Source: Alicyclobacillus sp. SO9 (GTDB taxonomy: Bacteria; Bacillota; Bacilli; Alicyclobacillales; Alicyclobacillaceae). Taken from it: a stretch of 64,000 nt of DNA. Shown here piece by piece: positions 35,483 through 44,340 of the stretch. The stretch spans positions 496,001 through 560,000 of the forward strand of contig NZ_CP066339.1 of assembly GCF_016406125.1 (NCBI RefSeq), written 5' to 3'. Positions within the stretch are counted from its first letter, which is position 1. The number at the start of each line of letters is the position of its first letter. The translations under genes and the position numbers were made by a program. Under the pieces are notes generated by a model, which did no database searches, had not been told where the DNA came from, and worked only from the letters and a program-made list of their open reading frames with translations.

Positions 35483-35505
35483 GTATTTTTGTGTCTGATG
35501 ACAGT

Positions 35506-35545
35506 GTTCCCCTTCGGGTAACCTTACCGAGGGGGAAGATTTTGG
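35506..35545 (+). terminator. Possible terminator after the DUF2785 gene
   Basis: TTCCCCTTCGGGTAA folds against TTACCGAGGGGGAA with a short loop, followed by GATTTT. The T tract is short. Confidence 0.5.
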
Positions 35546-35658
35546 GCAAGTCCACTCCTATTTTATCCTTTCCCACTGATGTAGTATTCAGATTCAGAGC
35601 ATAGACTTGCATATACGGTAACCGATAGAGCCCAAGAAAACGAAAATATGAAAAATGA

Positions 35659-35687
35659 TTGACAGAATAAAATAGTCTGAATATAAT
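35659..35687 (+). promoter_or_regulatory. Consensus sigma-A promoter of the GntR gene
   Basis: TTGACA (35659-35664), exactly 17 bp, TATAAT (35682-35687). About 20 bp downstream lie three GTCGAC palindromes at 7-bp spacing (35706-35726), a possible operator for feedback by the GntR protein. Confidence 0.82.
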
Positions 35688-35788
35688 GTTTACAATCTCT
35701 ACAGATCGTCGACGGTCGACGGTCGACCAACACTGCTGTCGCAGAGTCCATGGGGGCAAAGCAATTCAATAGAGTTAGGGGGGACGAC

Positions 35789-36457
35789 TTGGATACGCCG
35801 ATTGTCCGGTCAGAGTCATTGGCCCAGCAGGTATATCGTTACCTGAGACATAACATTCTGACAGGGAACATGAGTCCTGGAGAGCGAATTGTTGAAACTC
35901 GACTTGCTGCAGACCTGAACACGAGCCGCAGTCCTGTTCGAGAGGCTTTGCGGATGCTGATGGTTGAGGGACTTGTATCCGATAAGGATGGCAACCTGCA
36001 AGTGTTTGACCCGTCATTCGAAGATTTTCGCGAACTCTACGAGCTTCGGCTTGCACTAGAATCTGAAGCAGCGAGACACGCAGCTGTGAGGATTACGGTA
36101 AATCAATTGGAGCAGTTACAACAGAACATCGAAGTTACGAAACAAGTTATTGCAGACGGAGAAATGGAAAAACTCATTCAGCTGAATAGTGAGTTTCACG
36201 GCATCGTTCTCGACGCATCAGGGAATCGTCGGTTTCTTCAATCGGTGCGAAACATTGAAGCTTTAATTAACTATTACAGCTATATTATTTTCCGAAAAAA
36301 CAACATGCAGACCAATATTGTTGAAGAACACGGAAAGATCCTTCGAGCCATGGCCCATCATGACGCAGAAGCAGGATACCATGCAATGTACAGTCATATC
36401 TATCGAGATTTGAGTGTAGTCAAACCCGTTTATGATGAAAAGCGAGACGTGCGCTAA
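35789..36457 (+). CDS. GntR-family regulator, FadR/FCD type
   Basis: 222 residues from TTG 35789, placed by AGGGGGG six bases upstream; the ATG at 35750 lacks an SD. Winged helix-turn-helix at residues 5-70 (LAQQVYRYLRHNILTGNMSPGERIVETRLAADLNTSRSPVREALRMLMVEGLV), then a helical FCD domain with metal-type ligands in ELRLALESEAARHAA and HGIVLDASGNRRF...EEHGKILRAMAHHDAE. It probably controls the peptide importer and gamma-glutamyltranspeptidase genes that follow on the same strand. Confidence 0.9.
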   Translation: MDTPIVRSESLAQQVYRYLRHNILTGNMSPGERIVETRLAADLNTSRSPVREALRMLMVEGLVSDKDGNLQVFDPSFEDFRELYELRLALESEAARHAAVRITVNQLEQLQQNIEVTKQVIADGEMEKLIQLNSEFHGIVLDASGNRRFLQSVRNIEALINYYSYIIFRKNNMQTNIVEEHGKILRAMAHHDAEAGYHAMYSHIYRDLSVVKPVYDEKRDVR

Positions 36458-36563
36458 GAACGATTTTTAGAGCACAGAGGATGGACAGTTAGGTAAGTAC
36501 AGGCGAGCAGACATATTCATAGACCGAAGATTTAGTATATTCATATAACAGGGGGGTTCTTTT

Positions 36564-38132
36564 GTGAACGGCAAAACACTGGTGACGTCCATGGCTTTAC
36601 TGGTTGGTCTCGGAACCGTTACAGCTTGTGGTAGTACTACGGGAACATCTGGTTCAGGAAACTCATCTCAAAACTCGGCATCTGGCGGCGGCAGCGCATC
36701 GAGTGCGGCCAGCACTTTGAAAATAGGATTGGACGCGGCTCCTCCAAAACTTGACCCGTCACTTTCCACATCGTTAGTCTCTCGGCAAGTCATGGTGAAC
36801 ATTTTTGACACTCTGGTAAAGATCGGACCAGACAACAAGTTGCAGCCGGACTTAGCGACGAAATGGCATGTGTCGAACGGCGGGCTCACGTATACGTTCA
36901 CCCTGAGACAAAACGTGAAGTTTCAGGACGGAACAACTTTTGACGCGAAGGCAGTCAAATTCAACCTAGACCGGGATATGCAGAAGATTTCTCCGCGGCA
37001 CAGTTCTCTGTCAGCGATTAAGAGTGTTACGACTCCAAACAGTTCAACGGTCGTTTTGACATTGAGCAAGCCTTTCAGTCCTCTCTTAACCATTCTTGCA
37101 GGGCGGTCCGGAATGATGGTGTCGCCGGCAGCGGTTAAAAAAGAAGGTTCAAAGTTTACCAACCATCCTGTCGGAACGGGACCCTTTGAGTTCAAGACTG
37201 AGGTTAAAGGCGATCACATTACATTGGTGCGCAACCCTAAATACTGGGGTGGAGAGCCAAAAATTAAGACTGTTGAATATAAGATTTTCACAGACCCCAA
37301 TGTTGAAACAACAAATCTGAAATCAGGTGCAGTTCAGATGGTAGATACGGTGCCGGCTTCAGAACTGGCGTCTGTTAAGAGCAACAGTCAATTAAAAATT
37401 GTAAACAAGCCCAGCTTGGGATTTCAGGGAATTTATATGAACGTGAAAGCCAAACCATTTACAAACCAATACCTGCGCGAGGCAGTCAATTTGGCCATTA
37501 ACCGCCAAGCTCTCGTCAATGTTGCACTGAAAAATGCAGCAGTCCCGGGATACAGCGCATTCAGCCCCGCGTCACCGGCTTACAACAAGAAGGAGGATAC
37601 GCCGCCCACGCCTAATGCTGCGAAGATAAAACAGCTTTTACAAAAAGGCGGCGCTCCAAGTGGCTTTAAGTTTACGTTCCAGACTGCAGCAAACTCTGTC
37701 AACACGCAGATTGCGCAGATTATTCAGCAGATGTTGAAAAAATACGGTATTCAAATGAGTATCAAGCAGCTAGATTTCGGAACCCTGCTTAACAACTCTG
37801 AGAATGGGAATTTTCAGGCTATGCAACTCGGTTGGTCCGGGCGCGTCGATCCAGACCAGAACATTTACAGCTTCATGCATACAGGCGGACCTCTGAACTC
37901 ATCGCAGTTCAGCAATAAGAAGGTGGACCAACTGTTAACCCAAGCTCGCACCATCACGAGCATGCCAAAGAGAGCCGAGTTGTACGCTCAAATTTCTCAG
38001 ATTATTCACCAACAGGCACCATACGCCTACTTGTATCATCAGGACAACATCATTGCCTACAGCAAGAAGGTTCAAGGATTTCAGTATTACGCTGATGGCT
38101 TAATCCGCGTAGCAAATCTCTCACTGTCCTAA
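36564..38132 (+). CDS. Peptide-type ABC transporter substrate-binding lipoprotein (SBP_bac_5)
   Basis: 522 residues, GTG start. A lipoprotein signal ends in VTAC with Cys22 as lipidation site, then a Ser/Gly linker. The SBP family 5 domain shows KIGLDAAPPKLDPSLSTSLVSRQVMVNIFDTLVK, FQDGTTFDAKAVKFNLDRD and QLGWSGRVDPDQNIYSFMHTGG. It binds oligopeptides, dipeptides or glutathione-like compounds outside the membrane. It is followed by two permeases; a hairpin between them probably lets this subunit be made in excess. Confidence 0.92.
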   Translation: MNGKTLVTSMALLVGLGTVTACGSTTGTSGSGNSSQNSASGGGSASSAASTLKIGLDAAPPKLDPSLSTSLVSRQVMVNIFDTLVKIGPDNKLQPDLATKWHVSNGGLTYTFTLRQNVKFQDGTTFDAKAVKFNLDRDMQKISPRHSSLSAIKSVTTPNSSTVVLTLSKPFSPLLTILAGRSGMMVSPAAVKKEGSKFTNHPVGTGPFEFKTEVKGDHITLVRNPKYWGGEPKIKTVEYKIFTDPNVETTNLKSGAVQMVDTVPASELASVKSNSQLKIVNKPSLGFQGIYMNVKAKPFTNQYLREAVNLAINRQALVNVALKNAAVPGYSAFSPASPAYNKKEDTPPTPNAAKIKQLLQKGGAPSGFKFTFQTAANSVNTQIAQIIQQMLKKYGIQMSIKQLDFGTLLNNSENGNFQAMQLGWSGRVDPDQNIYSFMHTGGPLNSSQFSNKKVDQLLTQARTITSMPKRAELYAQISQIIHQQAPYAYLYHQDNIIAYSKKVQGFQYYADGLIRVANLSLS

Positions 38133-38191
38133 CTCCAACACGTACAGATAGAGCGGAATAATTGGTGTTACTGTCACTGTGCTCTGCGAAA

Positions 38192-38225
38192 AGTGCAAAA
38201 GGGGGGGGATCCCCTCTTTTGCGCT
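38192..38225 (+). terminator. Intra-operon hairpin (partial terminator or mRNA stabiliser)
   Basis: AGTGCAAAAGGGG folds against CCCCTCTTTTGCGCT. It lies 60 bp after the binding-protein stop and 95 bp before the permease start, a usual position for attenuating the downstream genes of ABC operons. Confidence 0.6.
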
Positions 38226-38319
38226 CTCAGCAGACAGCACGGCTAGAAGTTATGTTGTCTGGTGTCACGTCCGGTTTCGTAGACAAACCTGATTTTATCC
38301 ACTGTGTGGGGGTCGTTCC

Positions 38320-39270
38320 ATGAATTATGTTGCTAAGCGCCTCATCACCGTCATTCCAGTCCTGTTCATCTTATCAATCCTGGTGTTTGGCCTCATTCAT
38401 CTGATTCCGGGAGGTCCGGCACAGGCAGTTCTGGGTCAGGAAGCAACACCGTCCGCTTTGGCCGCACTGAGGGCCCAGCTGGGCTTAAATCAGCCCGTTC
38501 CAATTCAATACACCACTTGGTTGTGGCACGCCCTTCACGGCAATCTGGGGACTTCTCTGGTAAACGGAGAGCCGGTCACACTGCTTATTATGCAGCGGTT
38601 GCCAGAAACACTTGAGCTGGCAATTGGAACCATTGTTGTTGCAGTCCTTGTGTCGTTTCCGTTTGGTATCATGGCGGCCGTTTACCGTGGCAAATGGGCT
38701 GATACTGCGGCTCTTTTCGCTTCGACAATTGGAATTGCAGTTCCGCCGTTTTGGCTGGGGCTTGTGTTACTCATTCTGTTCACTGTGAAATGGCATCTGT
38801 TCCCGTCTTCCGGATATGTTCCAATTTGGGATAATGTTGGCCAAAACCTTCGGGTAATGCTTCTGCCGATTGTTGCAACCGGCGTGCGTGAAGCAGGAGT
38901 TCTCATGAGAATGCTCAGATCCAGTCTTTTGGACATCCTTGACGCTGACTTTATTCGCACTGCTAGGGCCAAAGGACTTCGCGGATGGGCCGTAATTGTT
39001 GGTCATGCATTGCAAAATGCGCTGATTCCAGTCATAACGACAGGCGGACTGGAAATTGCGGCGCTTCTTGGCGGACTGGTCATCACTGAGCAGATGTTTT
39101 CACTGCCTGGATTCGGCACGCTATTGATTCAAAGTATCTTTAGCCGCGACTATACAACGGTTCAAGGTGCAGCTTTGTTTGTCGCTGTAGGCGTAGTTCT
39201 TGTCAATGTCGTGGTTGACATCTTCTACGGCATCGCTGACCCGCGAATGAGACTAGGAAAGGGGGCGTAA
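38320..39270 (+). CDS. Peptide ABC transporter permease (DppB/OppB type)
   Basis: 316 residues, six transmembrane helices. The N-terminus YVAKRLITVIPVLFILSILVFGLIHLIPGGPAQAVLG and the BPD_transp_1 EAA-like loop RTARAKGLRGWAVIVGHALQNALIPVIT are characteristic of DppB. The C-terminus YGIADPRMRLGKGA is standard. It forms half of the membrane channel with the next gene, which starts 3 bp after this stop. Confidence 0.94.
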   Translation: MNYVAKRLITVIPVLFILSILVFGLIHLIPGGPAQAVLGQEATPSALAALRAQLGLNQPVPIQYTTWLWHALHGNLGTSLVNGEPVTLLIMQRLPETLELAIGTIVVAVLVSFPFGIMAAVYRGKWADTAALFASTIGIAVPPFWLGLVLLILFTVKWHLFPSSGYVPIWDNVGQNLRVMLLPIVATGVREAGVLMRMLRSSLLDILDADFIRTARAKGLRGWAVIVGHALQNALIPVITTGGLEIAALLGGLVITEQMFSLPGFGTLLIQSIFSRDYTTVQGAALFVAVGVVLVNVVVDIFYGIADPRMRLGKGA

Positions 39271-39273
39271 AAA

Positions 39274-40179
39274 TTGGCAATTGCCAGTAATCCAGCCTCA
39301 AATCCACAGACTTTACCGCCATCTGGCGGGAAAGTGACACGCACGTCGCGTTGGTTTCGGAAGATGTGGCGAAACAGGTCACTTGTTTTGGGCGGGGCGA
39401 TTGTTGCTGTCATTCTTATCTCTGCCGTTTTTGCGCCGCTGTTGACCCCTTATTCGCCCACCGAGCAGAACTACACGGAAATTCTCCAGCCGATGAGCGC
39501 CCATCACTGGCTTGGTACAGACCCTGTGGGTCGTGACATCTTATCTAGAATTCTAATTGGTGCCAGGACATCAATGGAAGTCTCCTTTGGAGCTGTTGCA
39601 ATAGGTATGCTTGTTGGTATCCCCGTAGGTTTGTTTTCCGGATTTTACGGCGGGTTTATGGATAATTGGGTGATTATGCGAGTCGTTGATGCGCTGCAAG
39701 CTTTTCCTTTCTTGATTCTTGCTTTGGTACTGGCTGCCATGTTAGGCCCTGGCATCGGAAATGCGATGTTCGCAATTGCCATAGGGTATCTGCCCATATT
39801 CATTAGAATTACAAGAGGACAAGTGATTGCGGAGATGAACAAGGATTATGTTGAGGCCGCAAAAATGGTCGGAGCCTCGCCAATGCGCATCATGTTCAAG
39901 CACATCTTAAGGAATGTGACAACTCCCCTTATCGTACAAGGTACCATTGCGATGGCCAGCGGCATTGTCGCAGAAGCCAGTCTGAGTTACTTGGGGTTGG
40001 GACCCAAACCTCCAACCGCCAGTTGGGGAACCATGATTCAGACGGCGCAAGGATACATGTCACAAGCACCGTGGTTTGGCCTCATCCCGGGCTTTGCGAT
40101 TGTCATTGCAGTTCTGGGTTTCAACATGCTGGGAGAAGGTCTTCAGGACCTGTGGAATCCAAGAAATCGAAATAGATAG
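39274..40179 (+). CDS. Peptide ABC transporter permease (DppC/OppC type)
   Basis: 301 residues, TTG start. An N-terminal cytoplasmic tail precedes the first helix (NRSLVLGGAIVAVILISAVFAPLLTPYSP). OppC_N motif HWLGTDPVGRDILSRILIGARTSMEVS and the EAA loop YVEAAKMVGASPMRIMFKHILRNVTTPL are intact. No ATPase gene (DppD/DppF) follows, so the importer must borrow ATPases encoded elsewhere. Confidence 0.94.
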   Translation: MAIASNPASNPQTLPPSGGKVTRTSRWFRKMWRNRSLVLGGAIVAVILISAVFAPLLTPYSPTEQNYTEILQPMSAHHWLGTDPVGRDILSRILIGARTSMEVSFGAVAIGMLVGIPVGLFSGFYGGFMDNWVIMRVVDALQAFPFLILALVLAAMLGPGIGNAMFAIAIGYLPIFIRITRGQVIAEMNKDYVEAAKMVGASPMRIMFKHILRNVTTPLIVQGTIAMASGIVAEASLSYLGLGPKPPTASWGTMIQTAQGYMSQAPWFGLIPGFAIVIAVLGFNMLGEGLQDLWNPRNRNR

Positions 40180-40224
40180 ATTCACTTCAGTGAACATGTA
40201 AGGCTTGAGAAAGGAGCAGCGGAT

Positions 40225-41832
40225 GTGAACTTCGATACATTATGTAATCCTTACGCATCACGACGAACAACAGTTTATGGAAACAGGGCAATGGTGGCCA
40301 CGAGCCAACCGTTAGCAGCTCAAGCCGGAATGGACATCATGAAACGAGGCGGAAACGCCGTTGATGCAGCCATTGCGACTGCTGCCGCTCTGACAGTTGT
40401 TGAACCCACATCCAATGGCATTGGCGGCGATGCATTCGCCATCGTGTGGACGAACGGTCAGTTGCACGGGCTCAATTCCAGCGGTCAAGCACCAAAAACA
40501 CTGACGCTGGAAAAGGTAAAATCGCTGGGACTAACCGAAATGCCGAAGTTTGGGTGGGTTCCTGTGACTGTGCCCGGGGTTCCTGGCGCATGGGCAGAGC
40601 TGTCTCGAAAGTTCGGAAAGCTCCCTTTGCATGAAGTGTTGGAACCGGCAGCGGTATTGGCGGAAACGGGTCATCCCGTGGCTCCGACGGTTGCGAAGTA
40701 TTGGCAGGCAGCTTTCCGTCGCTATCAAGAAGTGCTCAAGGGAGAAGAGTTCAAATACTGGTTTGAAACCTTTGCAAACCAGGGGCGACCGCCTCAACCG
40801 GGAGAGTTGTGGGCTTCTCAGGGGCATGCCGACACGTTGCGGGAAATCGGCGAGTCCAGTGCACAGTCCTTTTATCAAGGCAGCCTGGCTAAGCAGATTG
40901 CATCATTTGCGAAGGATACGGGCGGCTTCATCAGTGAAGAGGATTTAGGCTTGTTCCAGCCAGAATGGGTTCATCCAATCAGTGTTCGTTATCACGGTTA
41001 CGACGTTTGGGAATTGCCGCCAAACGGTCAAGGACTCATTACTCTCATGGCACTTAATATTTTGGATGGATACGAATTTCCTCATAGAGAAGCGGTTGAA
41101 ACCTATCATCGGCAAATTGAAGCGATTAAACTTGCGTTTGCGGATGGGAAAAAATACATTACAGATCCACATGACATGACAGTAGCAACGAAGCAGCTTT
41201 TGTCGCGAAAGTATGCAGACGAGCGGCGGAAAATCATTACGGACACCGCTTTAGAGCCTTTTCCAGGTCGTCCTGACGCCGGCGGAACCGTCTATTTGGC
41301 AACGGCCGACAACGAAGGGAATATGGTGTCATTTATTCAGAGCAACTATATGGGCTTCGGATCAGGACTGGTTGTTCCCGGCACAGGAATTGCTTTACAA
41401 AACCGAGGACATACCTTCTCGTTGGATGACGCACACCTGAACGCGCTTCGCCCTGGTAAACGAACCTATCATACAATCATTCCTGGCTTTCTCACCAAGG
41501 ACGGAGCTCCGGTAGGCCCGTTTGGAGTGATGGGAGGGTATATGCAGCCGCAAGGGCACTTGCAAGTTGTCATGAATACAGTAGACTTTCACATGAATCC
41601 ACAAGCAGCATTGGATGCACCTCGGTGGCAGTGGTTGGAAGGGAAGAAGTGTGTCGTTGAACGGGGTGTGCCTGAGCACTTGGCACTGGGTCTCGCAGAG
41701 CGAGGACACGGCATTGAGGTTGCCAATGACACTGGAGGATTCGGACGCGGACAAATCATCTGGAGAATGGGGAATGGTGTGTTGGCCGGCGGCACGGAGC
41801 CCCGAGCTGATGGAACGATTGCGGCGTGGTAG
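40225..41832 (+). CDS. Cytosolic gamma-glutamyltranspeptidase (YwrD-like)
   Basis: 535 residues, GTG start with AAGGAG eight bases upstream. Ntn-hydrolase with autoprocessing nucleophile Thr355 in DAGGTVYLATADNEGNMVS. The large-subunit substrate Arg is expected in the N-terminal part near ATSQPLAAQAGMDIMKRGGNAVDAAIAT, and the oxyanion glycines GVMGGYMQPQGHLQ are present. There is no signal peptide, unlike secreted GGTs, which with its length matches B. subtilis YwrD. It should cleave gamma-glutamyl bonds of peptides imported by the upstream transporter. Confidence 0.93.
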   Translation: MNFDTLCNPYASRRTTVYGNRAMVATSQPLAAQAGMDIMKRGGNAVDAAIATAAALTVVEPTSNGIGGDAFAIVWTNGQLHGLNSSGQAPKTLTLEKVKSLGLTEMPKFGWVPVTVPGVPGAWAELSRKFGKLPLHEVLEPAAVLAETGHPVAPTVAKYWQAAFRRYQEVLKGEEFKYWFETFANQGRPPQPGELWASQGHADTLREIGESSAQSFYQGSLAKQIASFAKDTGGFISEEDLGLFQPEWVHPISVRYHGYDVWELPPNGQGLITLMALNILDGYEFPHREAVETYHRQIEAIKLAFADGKKYITDPHDMTVATKQLLSRKYADERRKIITDTALEPFPGRPDAGGTVYLATADNEGNMVSFIQSNYMGFGSGLVVPGTGIALQNRGHTFSLDDAHLNALRPGKRTYHTIIPGFLTKDGAPVGPFGVMGGYMQPQGHLQVVMNTVDFHMNPQAALDAPRWQWLEGKKCVVERGVPEHLALGLAERGHGIEVANDTGGFGRGQIIWRMGNGVLAGGTEPRADGTIAAW

Positions 41833-41889
41833 ATATGCAGTCAGACGGTACTGTGATCCCCAGTACTTTACAAAGGAGCTCTGTTGACG

Positions 41890-42489
41890 ATGTCTCTACA
41901 AATTTATAGGGAGCTTGTCGTCGCGTTTGTACGAACCGGAGTGGTTGGTTACGGCGGCGGCCCTTCTATCATTCCTCTGATTCGACATGAGGCTGTGACA
42001 CGCTACAAGTGGGTCAGCGACGAGGAATTCGGGGAAATTCTCGCCTTAGCCAATACCCTTCCAGGTCCAATTGCGACCAAAATGGCCAGCTATCTAGGCT
42101 ATCGCACGGCCGGAACGATAGGATCACTTGTAGCTCTTGTCTCTCACATTTTACTGAGTGTACTTGGAATGGTATTTCTGTTGGGTGCACTGACTGCATT
42201 CCGGAAGTCTCCTATTGTCAGAGGCATGATTTCCGCAGTCGATCCCGTTGTTGTCGTGATGCTGGGCATCATGGCCTACGAGTTTTCTGCCAAATCGGTA
42301 AAAGGACTTGGCAAATGGCTGAGTCTGGGCTTTGGGGTACTCATCTTTATACTCATTGAGGTTGTTCACGTGCCGGTAGGTTTTATTGTTGCAGGGGCTC
42401 TGCTCTACGGAGCTTTTCACTTGCGTCTTGCCGGCCGCTTACGAAAGAAGCACAGTGACGGTAAGACGGACAAGGGGGCATCTTTGTGA
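41890..42489 (+). CDS. Chromate-transporter family protein, first half of a ChrA pair
   Basis: 199 residues from ATG 41890 (AAGGAG at 41873-41878; a TTG two codons earlier is possible). About five to six transmembrane helices. ChrA signature: VVGYGGGPSIIPLIRHEAV and LALANTLPGPIATKMASYLGYRTAG. Short ChrA proteins work as heterodimeric pairs; the partner overlaps this stop by 4 bp. The substrate may be chromate/sulfate or unknown. In B. subtilis the pair ywrB-ywrA also neighbours the GGT gene ywrD. Confidence 0.92.
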   Translation: MSLQIYRELVVAFVRTGVVGYGGGPSIIPLIRHEAVTRYKWVSDEEFGEILALANTLPGPIATKMASYLGYRTAGTIGSLVALVSHILLSVLGMVFLLGALTAFRKSPIVRGMISAVDPVVVVMLGIMAYEFSAKSVKGLGKWLSLGFGVLIFILIEVVHVPVGFIVAGALLYGAFHLRLAGRLRKKHSDGKTDKGASL

Positions 42490-43022
42490 ATTCGTGGCAT
42501 GTATTCCTTGGGTTTCTGATTGCCAATTTACTCGGCTACGGCGGGGGGCCTTCGACGATTCCGCTGATGCAGTCCCAGATTGTGACGCATTATCAGTGGA
42601 TGAACAATGCCCAATTTGCAAATCTGTTGGCTATCGGCAATGCCCTTCCTGGTCCGATTGCAACGAAAATCGCAGCAGCCGTGGGGTATCAGGAAGGGGG
42701 GGCTCTAGGACTTCTTCTCGGCATTGTGGCTACGGTTGTGCCGTCTGCTGTTGCACTTATTCTTATGTTAAAGGTGCTGAACAAATTCCGTCAGTCACGC
42801 GTCGTAAAAGGCATGACCATGGTTGTGCAGCCAGTGATAGCCATTCTGATGATACTGTTGACTTGGCAGGTGTTTCACGATTCCACTAGAGGGTTGGGCA
42901 TTCTGCAGACCGTCATTATTGCGCTTGTTTCGTTATGGGCTATTAAGGTGCGGAAGATTCACCCTGCACTTGTGATTGTTGCCGCTTTTGTCTACGGGGG
43001 AGTTGTCTTGCCGTTAATCTAG
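42486..43022 (+). CDS. Chromate-transporter family protein, second half of a ChrA pair
   Basis: 178 residues, GTG start overlapping the previous stop (GTGA). Same signature, NLLGYGGGPSTIPLMQSQIV and LAIGNALPGPIATKIAAAVGYQEGG, with a predicted membrane topology opposite to its partner, as is usual for split ChrA. The translational overlap supports a stoichiometric heterodimer. Confidence 0.92.
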   Translation: MNSWHVFLGFLIANLLGYGGGPSTIPLMQSQIVTHYQWMNNAQFANLLAIGNALPGPIATKIAAAVGYQEGGALGLLLGIVATVVPSAVALILMLKVLNKFRQSRVVKGMTMVVQPVIAILMILLTWQVFHDSTRGLGILQTVIIALVSLWAIKVRKIHPALVIVAAFVYGGVVLPLI

Positions 43023-43055
43023 TCAGCTGGAATAAATGGTGTTTTTATACTGCAA

Positions 43056-43148
43056 CTATCCACAACCCATAAATGCACGCCATAAAAAGAAATCCACAGG
43101 GTTATGCACAGAAAACTGTGGATAACTGTGGATAAATCCTGTGGATTA
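43056..43148. promoter_or_regulatory. DnaA-box cluster 2
   Basis: Perfect TTATNCACA boxes: 43102-43110 (plus) and TGTGGATAA at 43117-43125 and 43127-43135 (minus). One-mismatch boxes at 43056-43064 and 43140-43148. The cluster lies between convergent chrA and proC genes, so it is not a promoter region. Confidence 0.7.
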
Positions 43149-43176
43149 CATAATGTGTCTTCAAAACGAGCCGTTT

Positions 43177-44004
43177 TTATCGTTTAGCGTAAGTTCTCCC
43201 GAGCTCTTCTGACCGTTGTGCTGCAGCCAGAATGGCCTTTCCGATAGACTGTCGAACCTGGTTTTTTTCCAGCACATCCACACCTGCTGCCGTGGTTCCG
43301 CCTGGAGACATGACCCGCAATCTTAACTCTCGCGGAGAGAGTTCCCATTCATCGAGTGTACGAACGGTACCAGTGAGCGTGGTGAGCAACATGCGTCTGG
43401 CCAGTTCGGGTGTAAAGCCCACGCTGACAGCGGCATCTTCTATAGCTTCGAGCATGTAACACAGAAACCCCGGTCCGCTGCCGGAAAGAGCGGTCACTGC
43501 ATCCATCATATCCTCCGGCATCTCCACGGCATCTCCCAGCTGTTCTAACAGACGTAAAACGACGGTTCGCTCTTCCCGACCGACATCTTCGCTGAATGCC
43601 ACTGCGGTGGTACCTGCGGATACAGATACGGGCAGGTTGGGCATCGTTCGAATGGCTGCAGCTTTTCCCTCACTGTCACGTTCCAACTGAGCGAGACCTA
43701 CACCCGCAGCGAATGAAATGAGTAATTGGCCGTCGAGAAACGGAAGGGCCGACGACAGAGCTTGACTGACATCAGCCGGCTTGACGGCCAAAGCAACGAT
43801 GTCGGCATGCTGTATGTCCGAAAACGAAGTTGCCTGACGCACACCGTAGCCCGCCGTCAACTGTTCAAGCTTGTCACGCCGAGACTTGTTTAAGACCCGA
43901 ATCTGTTCTGGAGGGACAACACCACCCTTTGTAATGCCTCTGATGAACGCTTCAGACATAGAGCCGGCTCCAATGACGAAAATCTCTCCGCCTTTACTCA
44001 CCAT
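43177..44004 (-). CDS. proC: Pyrroline-5-carboxylate reductase
   Basis: 275 residues, ATG start with SD AGGAGG. N-terminal Rossmann fold IFVIGAGSMSEAFIRGI, NADP-side motif VLNKSRRDKLEQL, and the C-terminal dimerisation domain with ALSGSGPGFLCYMLEAIEDAAVSVG and LRLRVMSPGGTTAAGVDVLE. It makes proline from P5C with NAD(P)H. A T-box leader precedes it, so expression should rise when tRNA-Pro is uncharged. Confidence 0.95.
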   Translation of the reverse strand: MVSKGGEIFVIGAGSMSEAFIRGITKGGVVPPEQIRVLNKSRRDKLEQLTAGYGVRQATSFSDIQHADIVALAVKPADVSQALSSALPFLDGQLLISFAAGVGLAQLERDSEGKAAAIRTMPNLPVSVSAGTTAVAFSEDVGREERTVVLRLLEQLGDAVEMPEDMMDAVTALSGSGPGFLCYMLEAIEDAAVSVGFTPELARRMLLTTLTGTVRTLDEWELSPRELRLRVMSPGGTTAAGVDVLEKNQVRQSIGKAILAAAQRSEELGRTYAKR

Positions 44005-44074
44005 TTTTTGTTCCCTCCTTATGATTTAAGTCCTATGAATTAAAGTCGTGTCAAGCAAACCTGGTAGGAATAAT

Positions 44075-44330
44075 GAAAAGCGCTCACGCCATTGCCAAAC
44101 TGGACAGTTTGACAGGGGCGTGAGCGCTGCTCACACGGTACCACCCTGATTTTAGAAGCGTAGAGAGCTTCATCTCGTTGCGCCAATATCGGGGCGCATC
44201 CGGATGCCTTGTCGGCATCGACTAGAAGGTGGGTTCGCTCAGATACAAACAGGAGACTTTCAGCCTTGAGGTCATCCCTCTCTGGGGTCGCTGTCTGAGG
44301 TACTCTTCCTTCATTGCAGTCACAGTTACG
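44075..44330 (-). promoter_or_regulatory. T-box riboswitch leader of proC
   Basis: On the minus strand: a Stem I region with AGTA and AGAGAGGGATGACC elements (about 44325-44250), then the T-box core AGGGTGGTACCG (complement of 44136-44147), then the terminator GCGCTCACGCC / GGCGTGAGCGC (44117-44128 with 44079-44090) followed by TTTTC. A CCU (Pro) triplet lies on the 3' side of Stem I near 44241, which would suit a proline specifier, but its pairing was not verified. The antiterminator would form from the T-box core and the 5' arm of the terminator. Confidence 0.88.
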
Positions 44331-44340
44331 GTTATAGTTA

